Of a stretch of DNA of 64,000 nt, positions 1 to 12,100 are shown piece by piece (position 1 is the first letter of the stretch; the number at the start of each line of letters is the position of its first letter). Where the stretch lies: contig NC_091246.1 in the NCBI RefSeq assembly GCF_042477335.2, forward strand, positions 181,161,001-181,225,000, written 5' to 3'. The translations under genes were made by a program, and so were the position numbers. A model generated the notes under the pieces. It worked only from the letters and a program-made list of their open reading frames with translations, was not told the DNA's origin and did no database searches. Origin of the DNA: Ovis canadensis (taxonomy: Eukaryota; Chordata; Mammalia; Artiodactyla; Bovidae).

Positions 1-118
1 TTCAATACCAACTTGGGCTTTTTGTTGCCAAGACCTTACTTAGAAACAATAACCTCCAAGTCTGTAGCCAGGGAAGATGTTCCTCACTTTCTGAAGGGGC
101 GGCCAAGAAAATCTGAAG
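1..118 (+). CDS. MAP3K19: MAP3K19 exon A (5' end off window)
   Basis: Open from base 1 in frame 1 and read through LGFLLPR and the conserved [14 protein letters not shown] segment. It ends at TCTGAAG followed by the donor GTGAGT, leaving one base of a split codon. A TTG at position 13 is an internal codon, not a start, because the family reads straight through it and the upstream exons are outside the window. The reading frame continues past the donor for about 80 bases, which is chance. Confidence 0.85.
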
Positions 119-3100
119 GTGAGTTCATTGAATTACGCAGTGATTCCTTTATTCTTTGGTCAATAAATATTTCTTTACTCATCTTTTTCTTCAGAATTTG
201 AAAATCTTTACAGGGAATTCATATTTGGTTGATCTTTATCTGTGGGAGTTTTGGGGGCATACAGTGAGGATACTTTCATTCAAGATTTGAGTTAGCTGTT
301 CTATCTAGCCCAAAACTTATTTACTAGATAGCACACTGATGCCAGCATTTCCCCTTAGGGCACTTCTGTCTTTGATATCTGCTTAGTTCAGTTCAGTTCA
401 GTTCAGTTGCTCAGTCGAGTCCGACTCTTTGCGACCCCATGAATCGCAGCACGCCAGGCCTCCCTGTACATCACCATCTCCTGGAGTTCACTCAGACTCA
501 CATCCATCGAGTCCGTGATGCCATCCAGCCATCTCATCCTCTGTCGTCCCCTTCTCCTCCTGCCCCCAATCCCTCCCAGCATCAGAGTCTTTGCCAGTGA
601 GTCAACTCTTCGCATGAGGTGGCCAAAGTACTGGAGTTTCAGCTTTAGCATCATTCCTTCCAAAGAAATCCCAGGGCTGATCTCCTTCAGAATGGACTGG
701 TTGGATCTCCTTGCAGTCCAAGGGACTCTCAAGAGTCTTCTCCAACACCACAGTTCAAAAGCATCAATTCTTTGGCGCTCAGCCTTCTTCACAGTCCAAC
801 TCTCACATCCATGCATGACCACTGGAAAAACCATAGCCTTGACTAGACGGACCTTAGTTGGCAAAGTAATGCCTCTGCTTTTGAATATGCTATCTAGGTT
901 GGTCATAACCTTTCTTCCAAGAAGTAAGCGTCTTTTAATTTCGTGGCTGCAGTCACCATCTGCAGTGATTTTGGAGCCCAAAAAATAAAGTCTGACACCG
1001 TTTCCACTGTTTCCCCATCTATTTCCTATGAAGTGATGGGACCAGATGCCATGATCTTCGTTTTCTGAATGTTGAGTTTTAAGCCAACTTTTTCACTCTC
1101 CTCTTTCATTTTCATCAAGAGGCTTTTTAGTTCCTCTTCACTTTCTGCCATCAGGGTGGTGTCATCTGCATATCTGAGGTTATTGATATTTCTCCCGGCA
1201 ATCTTGATTCCAGCTTGTGTTTCTTCCAGTCCAGCATTTCTCATGATGTACTCTGCATAGAAGTTAAATAAGCAGGGTGTCAATATACAGCCTTGATGTA
1301 CTCCTTTTCCTATTTGGAACCAGTCTGTTGTTCCATGTCCAGTTCTAACTGTTGCTTCCTGACCTGCATATAGATTTCTCAAGAGGCAGGTCAGGTGGTC
1401 TGGTATTCCCATCTCTTTCAGAATTTACCACAGTTTATTGTGATCCACACAGTCAAAGGCTTTGGCATAGTCAAGAAAGCAGAAATAGATGTTTTCCTGG
1501 AACTCTCTTGCTTTTTCGATGATCCAGCAGATGTTGGCAATTTGATCTTTGGTTCCTCTGCCTTTTCTAAAACCAGCTTGAACATCAGGAAGTTCACAGT
1601 TCAGGTATTGCTGAAGCCTGGCTTGGAGAATTTTGAGCATTACTTTACTAGCATGTGAGATGAGTGCAATTGTGCAGTAGTTTGAGCATTCTTTGGCATT
1701 GCCTTTCTTTGGGATTGGAATGAAAACTGACCTTTTCCAGTCCTGTGGCCCCTGCTGAGTTTTCCAAATTTGCTGGCATATTGAGTGCAGCACTTTCACA
1801 GCATCATCTTTTACGATTTGAAATAGCTCAACTGGAATTCCATCACCTCCACTAGCTTTGTTTGTAGTGATGCTTTCTAAGGCCCACTTGACTTCACATT
1901 CCAGGATGTCTGGCTCTAACACTGTCCTAAACCAATTGGCCTAAACCACCAGGGACAAACTTGCAGCCCCAAATTTTGCATTTATTGGCTTATTGCAATA
2001 AGGGCATTGCACAACAGAGGAAATGTCAAACAAAGGAGAAAAAAAAGCATGATTATGATAGGATTTGGGTGCAAGGAAAGTGAAGTCACTCAGTTGTGTC
2101 TGACTGTTTGTGACTCCATGGACTATAGCCTGCCAGGCTCCTCTGTTCATGGAATTTTCCAGGCAAGATTACTGGAGTGGTTTGCCATGTCTTTCTCCTG
2201 ACCCAGGGATCGAACCTGGGTCTCCCGCACTGCAGGCAGACTCCTTACCATCTGAGCCACCAGGGAAGCATTAGGGTGTAAGAGTAGAGCTTAAATGAAA
2301 TTTTTAAATGAAATAGTGTTTAAATTTTTTTAAATTTTAAATTTATTGTGGTAAAATGTGCGTAACATTAAATGTACCACTTTAACCATTTTTAAGCATA
2401 CTGTTTAGTGGCTTTAAATACATTTACATTGTGGCACAAACATCATCACTGTATCTCCAAAACTTTTCATCTTGTAAAACTGAAGCTCTACAGCCACAGG
2501 ACTTTTTTAAGATTTATGCTTCCATTATTCATATATGGATTATTTTTGGCCGTGCTGGGTCATCGCTGCGGCGTATGGGCTCCTCATTGCTGTGTCAGGG
2601 CTTTCTCTAGTTGCAGAATGGGGATTTCTCTAGTTGTGGTACTCAGGCTTCTCACTGCAGGGCCTTTCTTGTTGCAGCTCACAGGTTTAGTTGCTCATGG
2701 CATGTGGAATCTTCCCAGACCAGGGATCAAACCCATGTTTCCTACAGTGGCAGGCGGATTCTTAACACTGGTCCACCAGGGAAGTCCAACACCCATTCAA
2801 CTTAAACTCTCCTTTCTCCTGTTACCCCTGATAGCCACTGTTCTACTTCCTGTCTCTATGAAATTGACTATTCTAGATCCCTCATATAAGTGAAATCATT
2901 GAATAGTTGTCCTTCCCTGTCTGGCTGATTTCAGTTGACCTGATGTTGAAGCTGTGTTTCGAGAGGCTGTGTGTAAAAGTCAACATCAAGCTGGACTGTG
3001 ATGTAGACCCAAGGGTCATAGTCCTTGAAATCTGCAAAGTTTACCCCCAGCTCTCCACAGCCTCTCTTCAGCCTCCTCTCTTTTCACTCTTCCTCACCAG

Positions 3101-6100
3101 ATGATAAACGTCAGCACCGCCAAATGCCTTCCATTCCCAGAACAAATATATGAATATTTTCACACACCGTTTTTTCCACTGGAACATTAAGCCATCCTTC
3201 AGGTATGCCCTTAGATATGCCTTCCTCTGGGAAGTCTTCCTGAATGTCTCTAAGACTGGGTGAATCACCATGCCTTTGGACTCCCATAGGATCCTAACCT
3301 TGTCTCCAACCAACACACATCATGCTAAATTGTCACTATCTTTTTATGTGCTGGTCTTCACCAGATAACAAAGGCAAAAACCATCACACCTCCCCACACA
3401 AAGCTCCAGATCTGACACATAACTATTTTAAAACATATATTGAATTAGTAGCATCAACAGCAATAACCATTTATTGAGTGCCTGTTACTTCAAGGCACAA
3501 ATGTTCACTGATATAGCTAATATTAACATGCTTGTTTCAGAAATGAGGCCTCGGGAGGTGAAGTGTATGCTCAGGATACATAGCTAGTGGATTACAGAGG
3601 CTGGGTTCAAACCTGGACCCCCATCTCCAAAGCCAACATATTTAAGCAACATGTCACATGTGTTCAGAGCTCACAACTCCTGTCTGAGCCCCATTTTAAT
3701 TATGAGGGGAAAAAAAGGAGAAACATAGTTTTCTAGAGGAGGTGAGTTTAGAGAAAAGGAAGGGCAGTTGGTACACCAGGTGGAGAAAGGATAGATGGAG
3801 AGACTGAATTGGACATTGTGGTAATAGCATTTCTCTTGGCCAAACCACAGAGAATCTTGAAGACGTAATAAAAGCAGCACATTCAAACAAAAACAAACTG
3901 GGTTAGGTCAGTATTCTGTAATGGGATCTGCTCCATAGGTGTTATGATCTTGTCTGAGAAAATCAGCTGGTGTTTTTTCTCAATTTTTTTTTTTGTTTAA
4001 ATGTAATCTTAAGATAATCAATAAATGTTGTTTAAGAAAAAGTCAGAAAAGACAGATGAGCAGAAATAAAAAATAAGAAATAAGAAGCACAAATACTGTT
4101 TCTTCTAGAATGTAATATTCTTCTAGAATGTAATTCCACATTTTTAAATAACATGTTTCTAACTACAGTGCTTGATTGCTCAATATAGACATTAGGATTT
4201 AGCATAGATATTAGTATTTAACAATTTCACATTACTATCTGCACACAAGGCAATCTTTGTGCTTTAAAAAATTAATATTCAATGTCTCCCTTATTATGAC
4301 TAGGTAAAATATCTTTCAGAGCTGAACCCCAGACTATGCTTTGATGGCATTGCTTTTCTTTTGAGACATTCTATTTATCCTGGCTTTAATAACTGCTTCA
4401 TTTCAGCATTTGTTTACTTTCTGTATATCTGTCACTAATTCATCCCCATCCTGTCTAATGGACCTGAAAAATGCACCTCAATACAGGCAACTGCACACCA
4501 GGTAATTCATTGGTTTCTTTTGTTTTTGGAGACATTACTCCTGGAACACTGCCCTCTTGTTTCACTCTGTTCCTTGGTCCTTGGACCTCCTGACCAGCTG
4601 TCTCTCTGGGAGTTCCTCACTGTGATCCTGGAAGTGCCTTGGCTCTCTGTGTTCGACCCCTGTGTGCTGGGTACACAGCTTCCTCTCCCTTGGTTTATAC
4701 CTCATTTGGCGGGGGGCGGGGGGGGTACATTTCAGTAGCTTCCTGCAGAGGATGCCTGGATTATATTAGTGGTAGTTTTTCACTGTCTCTGTTTCCTCTG
4801 AGCTCTTTCCTTTCTTTCTGTTTTGTTCTATACATTTTCATGTTAGAGGCTATTCCCATATGTCAGTTGATCCTTGGTGATTATCAGTTTTTAAGACGGG
4901 GAGTCTAAAAAGTGCCCAGGGGCTCACAGGGACTTGTGGAATGGGCAGAGACGTGAATGGTCGGGTGAGGGATTTCTCTCAGCTAGTTTTCCAGTGAGAA
5001 GAAGAATCCAGCCCCCTGCCTGTAGGTTATAAGACTGGAGTGTCACATGTCAAGGTTGAGGCTTTCATTTATCCTCACATTTTCACTCCAGCACCCCGTT
5101 TCTGCTCTCAGGTTTACCCAGCACCTTAGCATCTTTCAGGCTCCTCAGAGAATGCACTTCCAGCCAGGAATGGAGAAGAGCAACCCTCAACTATTGGGGC
5201 AGGACAGGGAATCTGGAATCTATTGCTTGTACACACTGAAGCAACCCCTTGTTTCAGTCTCACTCGCATCCCCACCTTTAGAGGTGTCTGGTATTAATAT
5301 CTTCAATTCCTGCTCCTTTCTGGGGTTCTCATTTCTTGTTGAGTTCTCCCCGCTGCAGAGAAAGCTGATAACTCAATAGGATATTATTTATCCATATAGT
5401 TTTCACTGTCTGAAATTTCACTGATGTCATGCATGTGCTACTTTACCGTCTGGGTTTCTGTTGTTGTTCTTCTTTACCTTTTAATTAATTATTTGTTTTT
5501 TGTTTGGCTGGGCGACTTGCAAGATCTTAGTTCCCCAACCAGAGCCCCAGCAGTGAAAGCATTGAGCCCTAACCACTGGACATAAGGGAGCTCCTTTCTT
5601 TACCTTTAAAAAAAATTAGTCTACCATCGTTTCAGTGGAGTTTGTGGAGAGAGAGGTGGAAAGTTTGTACATTCAATCCTTTAACTCATACTTTTAATTC
5701 AATACTCTTTCTATGAGACTGACATGCTACCTACTGCCCTAGGGAGGCAAGTTTTGATACACATTTTAAAAGGCTTTCAATAAATATTATCCCATTACCT
5801 ACTGAAAAGATCTTACTTCTACATTCTCATCAGAAATATAAAGAGTGCCTTTCCATCTCATGTCATTCTTCATCAATACTGGAGAGTATCCCTCTAAATA
5901 TTTCTAATAACTGAAAGATTTTTTAGCTCAGAGGATTGTACCTATGCAGGCAACTATAAATCATATTCAGTTATATTTCTAGTATTATTTTGTAATATTA
6001 TTTTAAAGTCTCAACCTCTAGAATACAACATCTATGAGGGCAAAACCAAGATAATCACAATGATGTGATCACTCACCTAGAGCCAGACATCCTGGAATGT

Positions 6101-9100
6101 GAAGTCAAGTGGGCCTTAGAAAGCATCACTACAAACAAAGCTAGTGGAGGTGATGGAATTCCAGTTGAGCTATTTCAAATCCTGAAAGATGATGCTGTGA
6201 AAGTGCTGCACTCAATATGCCAGCAAATTTGGAAAACTCAGCAGGGGCCACAGGACTGGAAAAGGTCAGTTTTCATTCCAGTCCCAAAGAAAAGCAATGC
6301 CAAAGAATGCTCAAACTACCGCACAATTGCACTCATCTCACATGCTAGTAAAGTAATGCTGAAAATTCTCCAAGCCAGGCTTCAGAAATACATGAACTGT
6401 GAACTTCCTGATGTTCAGTCTGGTTTTAGAAAAGGCAGAGGAACCAAAGATCAAATTGCCAACATCTGCTGGATCATGGAAAAAGCAAGAGAGTTCCAGG
6501 AAAACATCTATTTCTGCTTTCTTGACTATGCTAAAGCCTTTTACTATGTGGATCACAAAACTGGAAAATTCTGAAAGAGATGGGAATACCAGACCACCTG
6601 ACCTGCCTCTTGAGAAACCTGTATGCAGGTGAGGAAGCAACAGTTAGAACTGGACATGGAACAACAGACTGGTTCCAAATAGGAAAAGGAGTACATCAAG
6701 GCTGTATATTGACACCCTGCTTATTTAACTTCTATGCAGAGTACATCATGAGAAATGCTGGACTGGAAGAAACACAAGCTGGAATCAAGATTGCCAGGAG
6801 AAATATCAATAACCTCAGATATGCAGATGACACCACCCTGATGGCAGAAAGTGAAGAGGAACTAAAAAGCCTCTTGATGAAAGTGAAAGAGGAGAGTGAA
6901 AAAGTTGGCTTAAAGCTCAACATTCAGAAAACAAAGATCATGGCATCCGGTCCCATCGCTTCACTGCAAATAGATGGAGAAACAGTGGAAACAGTAGCTG
7001 TCTTTATTTTTTTGGGCTCCAAAATCACTGCAAATGGTGACTGCAGCCATGAAATTAAAGACACTTACTCCTTGGAAGAAAGGTTATGACTAACCTAGAT
7101 AGCATATTGAAAAGCAGAGACATTACTTTGCCAACAAAGGTCTGTTTAGTCAAGGCTATGGTTTTCCAGTGGTCATGCATGGATGTGGGAGTTGGACTGT
7201 GAAGAAAATTGAGTGCCAAAGAATTGATGGTTTTGAACTGTGGTGTTGGAGAAAACTCTTGAGAGTCCCTTGGACTGCAAGGAGATCCAACCAGTCCATT
7301 CTGAAGGAAATCAGCCCTCGGTGTTCTTTGGAAGGAATGATGCTAAAGCTGAAACTCCAGTACTTTGGCCACCTCATGTGAAGAGTTGACACATTGGAAA
7401 AAAAACTCTGATGCTGGGAGGGATTGGGGGCAGGAGGAGAAGGGGACGACAGAGGATGAGATGGCTGGATGGCATCACCGACTCAATGGACATGAGTTCG
7501 AGTGAACTCCAGGAGATGGTGATAGACAGGGAGGCCTGGCGTGCTGCGATTCATGGGGTTACAAAGAGTTGGACATGACTGAGTGACTGAACTGAACTTA
7601 TGAGGGCAAGAATTTAGTCTGTCATTCACAATTATATTGTCATCATCTGGGACAGTGTTGGCTACTCAATAGGAACTCAATAAATATTGGCTGAATAAAT
7701 GGATAAAGAATTGGGGTGGTTCTTTGGCCAGTTGTGGCTAAGCAGAATGCCTGCACCCCTTCTTATTGGGATCCTCTTTTTAGGTGACCATTTTTTGCTT
7801 GAGAATGGCTTCTCTCCCTGTGATACATCTCAGAGAGATTTCTTGAAGTGAAATTTCAAAATGGCAGCCTGTGCCTAAATGAGGACATACAGACATTTTT
7901 TTTTTTTTTGCCTTCAGAGTATTTTTAAAAAGAAAGCAAGGGAGATTTAACATAAAGTCTCCAGCCCTCTGGCTTCCCTTGGCAATGGGAAGATCTAGCA
8001 GTGCTGGATTACCCAGCCAGAATGGACAACACCATCTGAAACTGGGAAATGGATGCCCCAGTGGTTGGGGCACACTGTCCCTACCTGCCCCACTTCATCT
8101 ATGTATGTGCCTTCTTCTACCCACTCCAATATTCTTGGGCTTCCCTTGTGGCTCAGCTGGTAAAGAATCTGCCTGCAATGTGGGAGACCTGGGTTCGATC
8201 CCTGGGTTGGGAAGATCCCCTGGAGAAGGGAAAGGCTACCCACTCCAGTATTCTGTACAGCCCATGGAGTCTCCAACAAGAGTCGGACATGACTAAGCTA
8301 CTTTCACTTTAACCCTGAATACGTTTGGAGACTCCGGCTTCAGCTTTAAGCTGCGATGGTGAGTGGGGTTTTAGGGACCATTCTGGTGTTTTCGTAAGAA
8401 AACAATTAGGTTTTACCCTTCCTGGTAAATTCCATCTCACCCTTCCCTGCACCCCTTCAGACTTTATGCTCTATCCCATATTTGAGTTCAAACAACAGTT
8501 GCGAGACAATAATACGTAAATATTTTCACATTTCTGTGAAGTCTGGGTTTTCTGAGTAAAAAGCATTGGGAGACCAGTTTAAAAAATGATTGAATGACAA
8601 ATATGGCTTGGAAATTAGAGATAAGATATTGCTCCAGAAAGATCAAGGCTGATTTTGCCAAATGCCATTTGCTTAACTTTCTAGGGTAAGAAACAAACAA
8701 ACAAGACTGAGAGACACATTTCCCCTTTCTCCTAGGGACATTAGCATACATTTCATGGTAAAGGTCTCTCTTTCTTGGAAGGGAAAGATGGTTCGAACTG
8801 CCAACACTCTCTGTAAGCTCTGAGTCTCATAATTTCAGGGTCTCCTCCTGTGGGACAACCTTACCACCTGTGCAGGGAAATATCTGGTTCTCATTGCACC
8901 AGCTTGCAGGGAAGTGGGGTGCAAGGAACTGGCACTGGGGTGACTCACGGGTGCTAAGCTCTATTTTCCGATCCAGAGGGCGTGTGTTTCCAGAAGGAAT
9001 ATAAATAAAAATAAGTAAATAAATATCACACAATGTGTGTACAAATGTTATAAATATAAAACATATGTACAACATGTATTTATATAAAAACAGTATGTTA

Positions 9101-12100
9101 AAATACCCCCCCACCCCAACAGTGGCAGTAGTTTTGTGTGGTGATTCTGCACCCACTTCCATGTAAATCACATCTGGAAAAACTTCATTTTACCAACTTT
9201 TCCTCAAACCTCAGAGCCAGGATCACTCCATCCACATCCCCTGGCTTAGGGCTGACTGTGTTCACTCTGCTACTAAGAATACCTAATAATAATTACTATT
9301 ATTTTCTTGTTACAGGGTTTTCTACCTCTGACATGAAGTATAGTAGCCGAAGAGTTGAGGTAAGAGTAGTTTTGAGCATTTTTGACTTACGAATTAAAAC
9401 CAAAGAATCTTGTCAGAGACAAATTCTATCAAAAGACTCAGAACCCAAATCCTCAGCATATAATCTTGGGAAAACAACAACTCACATATAGTTTATAGAA
9501 GAGCAAATCATTTCTGAGAAAATTATATCTTGACATGTATATATATTTTCTGGGTATAGTTCTGCACATAATGAAGTGAGTAGCTCTTTTGGATATACCT
9601 AATTTTTCTTTTTTTTAATGCATTGAGAAGTTAGGTGATTCTTTTTCCATGGTAGAAAGATTTTCCTGGTTGTCTCATTTGTAAGTGAAGCATTTTGAAA
9701 GAGCATTGCAGTTCTCCAACTGTCTGACTCTTCTGTATCCTATAAGTCTTTGAGAAAACACATATATATTGCTTAGTGTTGAAAAAAAAAGTTCATTGGC
9801 CTAAAAAAAAAAATGCTGCTACTAGGGAGATGTTTAAAGCACTGGAAGAATCTGCTTCTAATTTTGAGAAGTCATGTAGGCAATAAAACTGGGGAATTAT
9901 ACTGCGTCTTTCCTGTTTTTAATGCCTATTTCTAGTCAGATTTCTTTTCCTTTCTTCTAACACGCGGGTGGCAACAGAATGAAAATTAAACATGTAGCTC
10001 TTAATTACCACTCATGATCTATGCTTTTCTATGCTATATTATTAGGTATCAAATCTATATACACAAGGCCACAGTGAAACGTGTAAAGAGTTTATAGCTT
10101 AACTGAGCAAAAAGATGAATATTATATATTGGGTTACACTGACCTCTACAGGCTGATAATAATATAAACTAGCTTAATTTGAAAATTAATTTGACATGAG
10201 TTTGAGTAAACTCTGGGAGTTGGTGATGGACAGGGAAGGCCTGGTGTGCTACAGTCCATGGGGTCACAGAGTCAGGTACAACTGAGAGACTGAACTGAAC
10301 TGAATTTGAAAATAGTTGGAAGGCCAAGGAAAATTTAAAAATGTAGTGAGCTAAATTTCTCTTTTTAGATTTTTTGGCCACACTTCAAGGAATGTGGGAA
10401 CTTAATTCCCCAACCAGGGATCAAACCACATCCCTGGCGGTGGAAGTACAGAGGCCCAGCCACTGGACCATCCAGGAAGTCCCAGGAGCTAACTTTGAAG
10501 TGTATAGCATGGCAGATTTATAAGCCACCATCAGCAAAACAATTCAGCCAAGCAATGAGGAGTAGTTGTGAATGATCACAGAGTAAATAAATGTAACAGC
10601 AATTTTAAGCTGTTCTAAGTGGGAATTTTTGGAGAAGGCACTGGCGACCCACTCCAGTACTCTTGCCTGGAAAATCCCATGGACAGAGGAGCCTGGTAAG
10701 CTGCAGTCCATGGGATCGCTAAGAGTCGGACACAACTGAGCGACTTCACTTTCACTTTTCACTTTCATGCATTGGAGAAGGAAATGGCAACCCACTCCGT
10801 TGTTCTTGCCTGGAGAATCCCAGGGACGGAGGAGCCTGGTGGGCTGCCGTCTATGGGGTCGCACAGAGTCGGACACGACTGATGTGACTTAGCAGCAGCA
10901 GCAGCAGCAAGTGGAAATTTTAAGTTTTGGACAAATTCCATGGAAAGTAAACAGAAAAGAGAATAGATACAAAGTAGAAACAAAATAGAATGTAAACAGA
11001 AATGACAACAGAAATCTTTAAAAACATAAATGTTTTATAATTTATATGATAGAGGCTTTATTTTTAATAGATAAGCATGAATCTTGTAATGTTAATATTA
11101 ATATTAGTTTATAAAAGTATTATCTTACCTTGGTCCTAAGAAAACACCAGGAATGAGATTTTAGTTTTTAAAATTGTGATCTCCAGGATAACTTTGTACT
11201 TTAAAGCCCTTCCTAAAGAGAATCTTAAAATCTCTTCACATTACTTGAAACCAGTTAACATGAAATGCATGTTTCTACATTCATTAATTTTTCTTTCTCT
11301 CCTTTTAGTTCCCTCTGCCACCACTATCATCTCTGCCCATGAGATCTGGTCTCCTTACTATACCCCTAAGTCACAAGGATCAAAAAGCGAGAAAAAGAAA
11401 TATTCCACACCTCGTATCTTTCATACCTAAGCTCTCAGAGCCTATTAGTCAATCTGATGAATTTAGACCATCAAATAAGCAGAAGGAAGCACCGTTCAAG
11501 GTGTTAGTAGATCGGACTCTGAGATCCTTTGACGGTTCTATTTGGTCCAGAAACATGTGCTCTTTTTGGAAGGCTCACCATCACAGACAACACCTGGAAA
11601 AGGAAGTGAGTAGGAAATCCAAGGAAAGAGAAGAATGTGTCAACATTGAAGTCTCTCACTTTGAAAAAGGACAATCTTTAGTGTCCTTGGAGAATTTCAA
11701 GGAAGGCAGTTTTCCTATAGATAGGGAAGAGGATATTGACTGCTATGGTAATGAACTGAGAAGAGCAGAAGAGAACGCTCCATCTCTTTCATCAGGAAAG
11801 AAAGAGGATTCAGTAGCCAGAAACTATGAAAAAGATTCAGAAGTTGGATATATCAAGCCAATCAAGTTAGGTCTAAGCCAGGATGAAGGGACTAAAAATG
11901 ATAAAGCTGATTCAAAAAGTGCTTCAGCACTTAAAGGTGGAGCAATTGAACGAGACCATATTTCAGAAGATTACGCTGTTCTTAAAAGTTTGTCCGATAT
12001 AGTCACTGATGGCCCCATTGAAAAGCTTTCAGAAGACCATAGCAGCACGGAGACAAGCACAAAAATATCAGTAGCAGAAACAACCAAACCAGAAATGAAT

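Larger units (their letters stand above)
119..9315 (+). other. MAP3K19 intron, 9.2 kb, repeat-rich
   Basis: Contains two BovB copies in opposite orientation, two Bov-tA SINEs, two CHR-type SINEs, an old L1-like piece and a MIR-like piece, listed separately. In the remaining stretches (2930-3430, 3650-5490, 5600-6030, 7610-8110 and 8315-9315) I see no exon, RNA gene or clear repeat. Confidence 0.6.

Noticed and set aside
515..988. 157-codon + strand ORF
   Set aside because: Antisense shadow of the BovB coding sequence at 384-1918.
403..1922. Long ORFs encoding reverse-transcriptase-like protein as a host gene
   Set aside because: They are BovB LINE coding remnants, broken in frame and present in several copies in the window.
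2408..2893. 161-codon + strand ORF
   Set aside because: Runs across an old LINE relic and a CHR SINE; no gene-like composition or splice context.
8140..8200. tRNA gene (GGTTCGATCC B box and A-box-like sequence)
   Set aside because: This is the tRNA-derived head of a Bov-tA SINE; no complete cloverleaf.
10765..10983. 72-codon - strand ORF with Ala run
   Set aside because: Antisense reading of a Bov-A2 SINE; the Ala run is its (GCA)n tail.
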